Origin: Nonomuraea sp. NBC_00507
GTDB lineage: Bacteria > Actinomycetota > Actinomycetes > Streptosporangiales > Streptosporangiaceae
DNA length: 64,000 nt
Assembly: GCF_036013525.1 (NCBI RefSeq)
Contig: NZ_CP107853.1
Location: 7,378,001-7,442,000, forward strand
Direction: 5' to 3'
The notes under the pieces: generated by a model
Told to the model about the DNA's origin: nothing
Databases searched by the model: none
What the model saw: the letters and a program-made list of their open reading frames with translations, nothing else
Position numbers and translations under genes: made by a program
In this document: piece after piece, positions 60,503-64,000 of the stretch
Numbering within the stretch: position 1 is the first letter of the stretch
Layout: each line of letters starts with the position of its first letter

Positions 60503-60512
60503 AACGTACGTT
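60503..60512. promoter_or_regulatory. Palindrome AACGTACGTT, probable TetR operator
   Basis: Self-complementary 10-mer with partly symmetric flanks, 18 bp before the second tetR start codon. Confidence 0.5.
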
Positions 60513-60529
60513 GGCCTACACTCGTTGTC

Positions 60530-61087
60530 ATGGCGTTCACGGAACGATCGGCGGCCACCCGGACCTCCATCCTGGAGGCCGCCAGAAAACTGCTCATCGA
60601 GCGAGGCTATGAGGCGATGACGATCCGCGCCGTCGCCGCCCAGGTCGGCGTCGACCCGTCGATGGTCATGCGTTACTACGGCAGCAAGGCCGGCCTGTTC
60701 CGCGCCGCCGTGGACGTGGACCTGCGGCTCGCGCAGGTGCCGGAGCCGCCGGCGGACCGGCTCGGTGAGCTGCTCGTCCGCCACTTCCTGGCCCGCTGGG
60801 AGGGCGGCCTGTCCGACGACGTGCTGATCCTCCTGCTGCGCTCGGCCTCGACCAACCCCATGGCCGCCGAGCGCATGAGGGAGGTCTTCCAGACGCAGAT
60901 CGTCGCGTTCGTGGCCCGGGTGACGGGCGCGGACGACGCCGCGCGCCGGGCCGGGCTGGTCAGCACACAACTGCTCGGACTGGCCCTCACCCGCTATGTG
61001 CTCCAGCTGCCGCCGATGGCCGAGGCCGACCCAGAGAGCCTGGTGCGCGATCTCGGTCCGGCCGTGCAGCGTTACCTCACGGACTGA
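60530..61087 (+). CDS. TetR-family regulator
   Basis: A 185-residue TetR protein; HTH VAAQVGVDPSMVMRYYGSKAGL at about 35-56 (core GVDPSMVMRYYGSKAGLF), C-terminal domain TetR_C_17-like with LLLLRSASTNPMAAERM-type segment. Its upstream palindrome suggests autorepression. It is not overlapped with the exporter, so it may have separate targets. Confidence 0.9.
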   Translation: MAFTERSAATRTSILEAARKLLIERGYEAMTIRAVAAQVGVDPSMVMRYYGSKAGLFRAAVDVDLRLAQVPEPPADRLGELLVRHFLARWEGGLSDDVLILLLRSASTNPMAAERMREVFQTQIVAFVARVTGADDAARRAGLVSTQLLGLALTRYVLQLPPMAEADPESLVRDLGPAVQRYLTD

Positions 61088-61130
61088 CGCCGCACCACCA
61101 GTCCGGGGGCTCCAGCCATATTGGTGGCCC

Positions 61131-61143
61131 GTGAAACTTTCAC
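61131..61143. promoter_or_regulatory. Palindrome GTGAAACTTTCAC upstream of pectate lyase
   Basis: Perfect 6-bp arms around C. Its core GAAACTTTC is the complement of the GAAAGTTTC core seen before GH43 and GH3. Confidence 0.5.
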
Positions 61144-61292
61144 CGGCAAGCCGCAGGTCGAGCCCTTGAGCCGACGCGTTCCGGTTGACGGCTGTCGCTG
61201 CGCGTGCGATCAAAGCCCGAACAGGGACAGCTGTGCCCCGTCATCAGGCTGTCCGCTCCACTCATTCCGGAACGGGTGCTCGTCCGATCGAT

Positions 61293-61307
61293 GGGAAAGC
61301 GCTTGCC
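61293..61307. promoter_or_regulatory. LacI-type operator before pectate lyase
   Basis: GGGAAAGCGCTTGCC contains the palindrome AAGCGCTT, the usual centre of LacI-family sugar operators, 31 bp before the start codon. Confidence 0.55.
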
Positions 61308-61337
61308 TCACCAAGCGCAGAAAGGCAGAGAGCGGCC

Positions 61338-62588
61338 TTGACAATCCAATCCCAGTCCCGGCACGGCTGGCGCCGCCTGCTCGCGACGGTGGCCGCCATG
61401 GTGATGGCCATGGCCGGCGCCGCCGCCGTGACGCCACCGGCGGCGCAGGCGGCCACCGTCGACACCAGCGCCTGGTACGTGCTGGTCAACCGGCACAGCG
61501 GCAAAGCGCTCGACGTGTACAACCTGGCCACCAGCGACGGCTCGCCGATCGTGCAGTGGCCCCGCAACGACGGCAACTGGCAGCAGTGGCAGTTCGTCAG
61601 CTCGGGGAGCGGCTACTACCGGCTGAAGTCCCGGCACAGCGGCAAGGTGCTGGACGTCTTCGAGCACTCCACAGCGGGCGGTGCCCAGGTCGTGCAGTGG
61701 GCCGACCTCAACGGCTACAACCAGCAGTTCCGGCTGGCCGACTCCGACGGCGGCCACGTACGGCTGATCAACCGCAACAGCAACAAGGCGCTGGAAGTGT
61801 GGGAGTGGTCGACCGCCGACGGCGCCCGCATCTCCCAATGGGACGACCTCAACGGCGCCAACCAGCAGTGGCAGCTCATCAAGATGGGCAGCAGCAGCGG
61901 CGGCTCTGGTGGCGACGGCAGTGGCCCGTGGCCGTCGGACGCCGGCAGCGTGCATCAGACGACGACCCGCAACACCGGGTCGTTCTTCGACGGCGGCATG
62001 AAGCGCTACTACGGCATCGGCGACGGCGGTCAGAGTGAGAGCCAGGATCCGATGTTCGTGGTGCCCAACGGCGGCACGATCCAGAACGTCATCATCGACG
62101 CCCCGGCCGGCGACGGCATCCACTGCGAGGGCTCGTGCACCATCCGCAACGTGTGGTGGAACGACGTCGGCGAGGACGCCGCCACGTTCAAGTCCTCCAG
62201 CTCCTCGGCGACCTATCTGGTGGACGGCGGCGGCGCCAAGTCGGGCTCGGACAAGGTGTTCCAGCACAACGGCGCCGGCACGGTGACGATCAAGAACTTC
62301 CAGGTGCACAGCTCCGGCAAGCTGTACCGGGCCTGCGGCAACTGCTCCACGTCCTACCAGCGGCACGTGGTCATGGACGGCGTCACCGCCCGGACCACCA
62401 AGGTGCTGGCCGGGATCAACACGAACTGGGGCGACACCGCGCGCTTCAGCCGGATCACGGTGTACGGCAGCGCCGTCATCTGCGAGAAGTACCGAGGCGT
62501 GCCCAAGGGCAGCGAGCCCACCAAGATCGGTGAAGGCGCCGACGGCGTGAACTGCCTCTACTCCTCCTCCGACATCACCTACCGCTGA
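61338..62588 (+). CDS. Secreted PL3 pectate lyase with ricin-type lectin domain
   Basis: A 416-residue secreted enzyme. Signal about 1-35; ricin-B beta-trefoil 42-190 with three repeats ending QQWQF, NQQFRL and NQQWQL; Gly/Ser linker; PL3 beta-helix about 205-416 with IQNVIIDAPAGDGIHCEGSC, WWNDVGEDAATFK and INTNWGDTA. I propose a TTG start with GAGAG ahead of it; an upstream ATG would add a basic, non-signal extension. It cleaves pectate by beta-elimination with calcium. Confidence 0.88.
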   Translation: MTIQSQSRHGWRRLLATVAAMVMAMAGAAAVTPPAAQAATVDTSAWYVLVNRHSGKALDVYNLATSDGSPIVQWPRNDGNWQQWQFVSSGSGYYRLKSRHSGKVLDVFEHSTAGGAQVVQWADLNGYNQQFRLADSDGGHVRLINRNSNKALEVWEWSTADGARISQWDDLNGANQQWQLIKMGSSSGGSGGDGSGPWPSDAGSVHQTTTRNTGSFFDGGMKRYYGIGDGGQSESQDPMFVVPNGGTIQNVIIDAPAGDGIHCEGSCTIRNVWWNDVGEDAATFKSSSSSATYLVDGGGAKSGSDKVFQHNGAGTVTIKNFQVHSSGKLYRACGNCSTSYQRHVVMDGVTARTTKVLAGINTNWGDTARFSRITVYGSAVICEKYRGVPKGSEPTKIGEGADGVNCLYSSSDITYR

Positions 62589-62596
62589 CACGTGCC

Positions 62597-62630
62597 GGGC
62601 CTCGATGGAGGCCGCCCTCCTTCGAGGCCC
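62597..62630 (+). terminator. Strong terminator after pectate lyase
   Basis: GGGCCTCGATGGAGG and CCTCCTTCGAGGCCC form a 15-bp stem with one mismatch and loop CCGC, eight bases after the stop. Confidence 0.75.
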
Positions 62631-62635
62631 GCGCA

Positions 62636-62649
62636 TGTTAGCGCTACCA
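62636..62649. promoter_or_regulatory. LacI-type operator before the metalloprotease
   Basis: TGTTAGCGCTACCA departs at one position from the palindrome TGTTAGCGCTAACA, a common actinobacterial LacI site. It ends 14 bp before the start codon, against the ribosome site. Confidence 0.5.
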
Positions 62650-62663
62650 CCGGGAGAACTCCC

Positions 62664-63914
62664 ATGAGACGCTTGGCAATCCTGCCCCTCCTCCTGATCA
62701 TCACGTTCTTCTTCCCCGTCCAGAGCGCCCTGGCCGACACCAACGTGGCCCGGTCGGCGACGCCGTCGGCCTCGTACACCTCGCCGTGGGAGAGCATCGC
62801 GGCGATCAACGACGGCATCGACCCGCCCAGCTCGAACGACACCGTCAACCGCCGCTGGGGCACCTGGCCCAACACCGGAACCCAATGGGCCGAGCTGACC
62901 TGGAGCTCCGCCCAGACCATCAAGGGGGCCGACGTCTACTTCTTCGACGACGGCGGCGGCGTGCGCGTGCCCGCCTCCTGGAAGCTCCAGCGCTGGACCG
63001 GCAGCGCCTACGCCGACATCCCGGGCACCTACCCCGTCGCGGTCAACACCTACAACAAGGTCTCCTTCACGCAGGTCAGCACCACGCGGCTGCGTGTCGT
63101 CCTGCAGAGCGGCCAGGCATCGGTCGGGCTGCTGGAGGTCAAGGCGTGGGCGCCCGACACGGGCGGCGGCACGACCGGCTGGAACCCGCCCGCCCACCTG
63201 GTCACCCCGCTCAACGAGGTATGGCAGCACCAGGAGAGCACGTACCCCAACCTGTACGGGTTCCGCAACTACGGCTGGGACCAGATCATGGCCAACGGCG
63301 GCTCGATCAACTACTGCGTGCGCTGGGACACCAGCGCCACGGTGACGGCCGCCCAGCGTGACCAGATCCACGCCACGCTGGCCCGCCAGTTCAAGAAGTG
63401 GATGGACGTCATGGCCGGCCACAACGGCTGGCCGTACGCCAACGTGCCGGTCAAGGTGGTCGGCTGGGCCGTGCGCGACCGCGCCCAGCTCCAGTGGACC
63501 GACAACTCCGTCGACATCTACGTCAACAACATCCGCGAGAACGCGCCGCAGTGCGCCGAGCCATGCGGCCGCTTCTTCAACCAGAGCGGCAACTACCCCA
63601 ACTGCCCGGGCGGCGCCTCGCACCACTACGACATGTCGCTCTGGCTCACCGCGGGCTTCGGCGGCGGCGCCGGCGGCGACTGGGGGCAGCGGATCGGCAG
63701 CGAGTACTACATGAGCAACCTCAACACCGACAACATCCACATCCTGCTGCATGAGATGGGCCACTCGTTCGGCCTGGACGACTTCTACGACTGGACCCCG
63801 ACCGGCCAGTGCTGCTTCCTCATGAAGGCGGGCAGCGCGTCGTCGATCACGGAGTTCGACGCGTGGATGTTCCGCGACTGGTGGCGGCACCTGAAGAGCC
63901 GCTACGGCCTCTGA
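62664..63914 (+). CDS. Secreted metzincin-like metalloprotease with discoidin-type domain
   Basis: A 416-residue secreted protein. Signal 1-24; residues 25-165 are an F5/8 (discoidin) carbohydrate-binding domain (NVARSATPSASYTSPWES, WAELTWSS). The catalytic domain carries HEMGHSFGLDD with zinc ligands His363, His367 and Asp373, and a Met-turn in CCFLMKAG; Asp replaces the usual third His, as in snapalysin-type and some other metzincins. Several cysteines suggest disulphides. GGGAG precedes the ATG. It lies after pectate lyase with its own LacI-like site. Confidence 0.8.
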   Translation: MRRLAILPLLLIITFFFPVQSALADTNVARSATPSASYTSPWESIAAINDGIDPPSSNDTVNRRWGTWPNTGTQWAELTWSSAQTIKGADVYFFDDGGGVRVPASWKLQRWTGSAYADIPGTYPVAVNTYNKVSFTQVSTTRLRVVLQSGQASVGLLEVKAWAPDTGGGTTGWNPPAHLVTPLNEVWQHQESTYPNLYGFRNYGWDQIMANGGSINYCVRWDTSATVTAAQRDQIHATLARQFKKWMDVMAGHNGWPYANVPVKVVGWAVRDRAQLQWTDNSVDIYVNNIRENAPQCAEPCGRFFNQSGNYPNCPGGASHHYDMSLWLTAGFGGGAGGDWGQRIGSEYYMSNLNTDNIHILLHEMGHSFGLDDFYDWTPTGQCCFLMKAGSASSITEFDAWMFRDWWRHLKSRYGL

Positions 63915-63920
63915 GCACGA

Positions 63921-63956
63921 CGAGGGCCGGCCGCCCTGTGGGGCGGCCGGCCCTCG
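63921..63956. terminator. Strong bidirectional terminator
   Basis: CGAGGGCCGGCCGCCC and its exact complement form a 16-bp stem with loop TGTG, between the protease stop and a convergent gene. Confidence 0.8.
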
Positions 63957-63962
63957 CTCGGG

Positions 63963-64000
63963 TCAGCTCACCGTGAGGGTGTACTCACGAGTGAGGGGGG
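63963..64000 (-). CDS. C-terminus of a leftward gene at the window edge
   Basis: The last codons read PLTREYTLTVS and stop, a beta-strand-like ending. A terminator follows, supporting a real convergent gene. Too short to assign. Confidence 0.4.
   Translation of the reverse strand, partial: PLTREYTLTVS

Noticed and set aside
61185..61337. ATG upstream start for the pectate lyase
   Set aside because: It adds about 50 residues without family similarity in front of an evident signal peptide and lies across a LacI-type operator; a TTG with GAGAG fits better.
1..64000. CRISPR arrays, tRNA or rRNA genes, insertion sequences, prophage or integrase genes
   Set aside because: No regularly spaced short repeats, no cloverleaf-like or conserved rRNA stretches, and no transposase or integrase motifs were seen on either strand by reading; a covariance-model scan would be needed to exclude small RNAs.

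Overview
The window reads as chromosome of a high-GC filamentous actinomycete. Codon third positions are almost all G or C, GTG starts and ATGA/GTGA start-stop overlaps are common, and there are a SARP-type regulator, a SapA-like domain and many secreted glycoside hydrolases. A Streptosporangiaceae-type genome such as Nonomuraea would fit, but that placement is inference. I see no rRNA, tRNA, CRISPR array, phage or insertion sequence.

Layout. 1-7,000: the 5' part of an oligopeptide/nickel-type ABC lipoprotein gene with a good Zur-box match in front, an acyl-CoA ligase divergent from a GAF-LuxR (RamA-like) regulator, a serine beta-lactamase-like gene, a broken GntR gene and recQ. 7,000-14,865: a tightly overlapping seven-gene LacI-regulator / Dpp-type transporter / FAD-oxidoreductase operon. 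15,060-21,130: a NanA/DapA-like gene remnant, then a sialidase-fold protein, a GH127 enzyme and an (alpha/alpha)6 hydrolase. 21,108-28,290: two divergent operons (FAD-oxidoreductase, SDR and SIS protein leftward; GntR, phosphotriesterase-like protein, split Tm-1-like pair and cupin rightward) around two identical GntR operators. I could not match this set to a described pathway. 28,300-30,440: a MarR/DoxX/extradiol-dioxygenase module with three operators spaced exactly 33 bp apart. 30,437-33,142: a decaying glycosidase and binding-protein locus.

33,300-38,896: a SARP/NB-ARC/TPR regulator divergent from two secreted murein hydrolases that carry nearly identical SapA-like C-terminal domains. 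39,020-49,597: a xylan-type utilisation locus (GH43, GH3, LplBC-type permeases with their binding lipoprotein, a DUF624 protein and GH67 alpha-glucuronidase), with GAAAGTTTC-core palindromes in front of GH43 and GH3. 49,663-54,869: a small membrane protein, a three-gene membrane operon with His-Val-His motifs, and a BBE-type FAD oxidase. 54,923-64,000: a secreted clan-A hydrolase with two carbohydrate-binding domains, a TetR-controlled ABC exporter, another TetR gene, a ricin-lectin/PL3 pectate lyase and a secreted metzincin-like protease.

Taken together this is mainly a plant-polysaccharide and cell-wall utilisation region in which each module has its own LacI, GntR, MarR, TetR or SARP regulator and visible operators. 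The parts least explained by known biology are the 21-28 kb locus and the shared SapA-like tails on the murein hydrolases.
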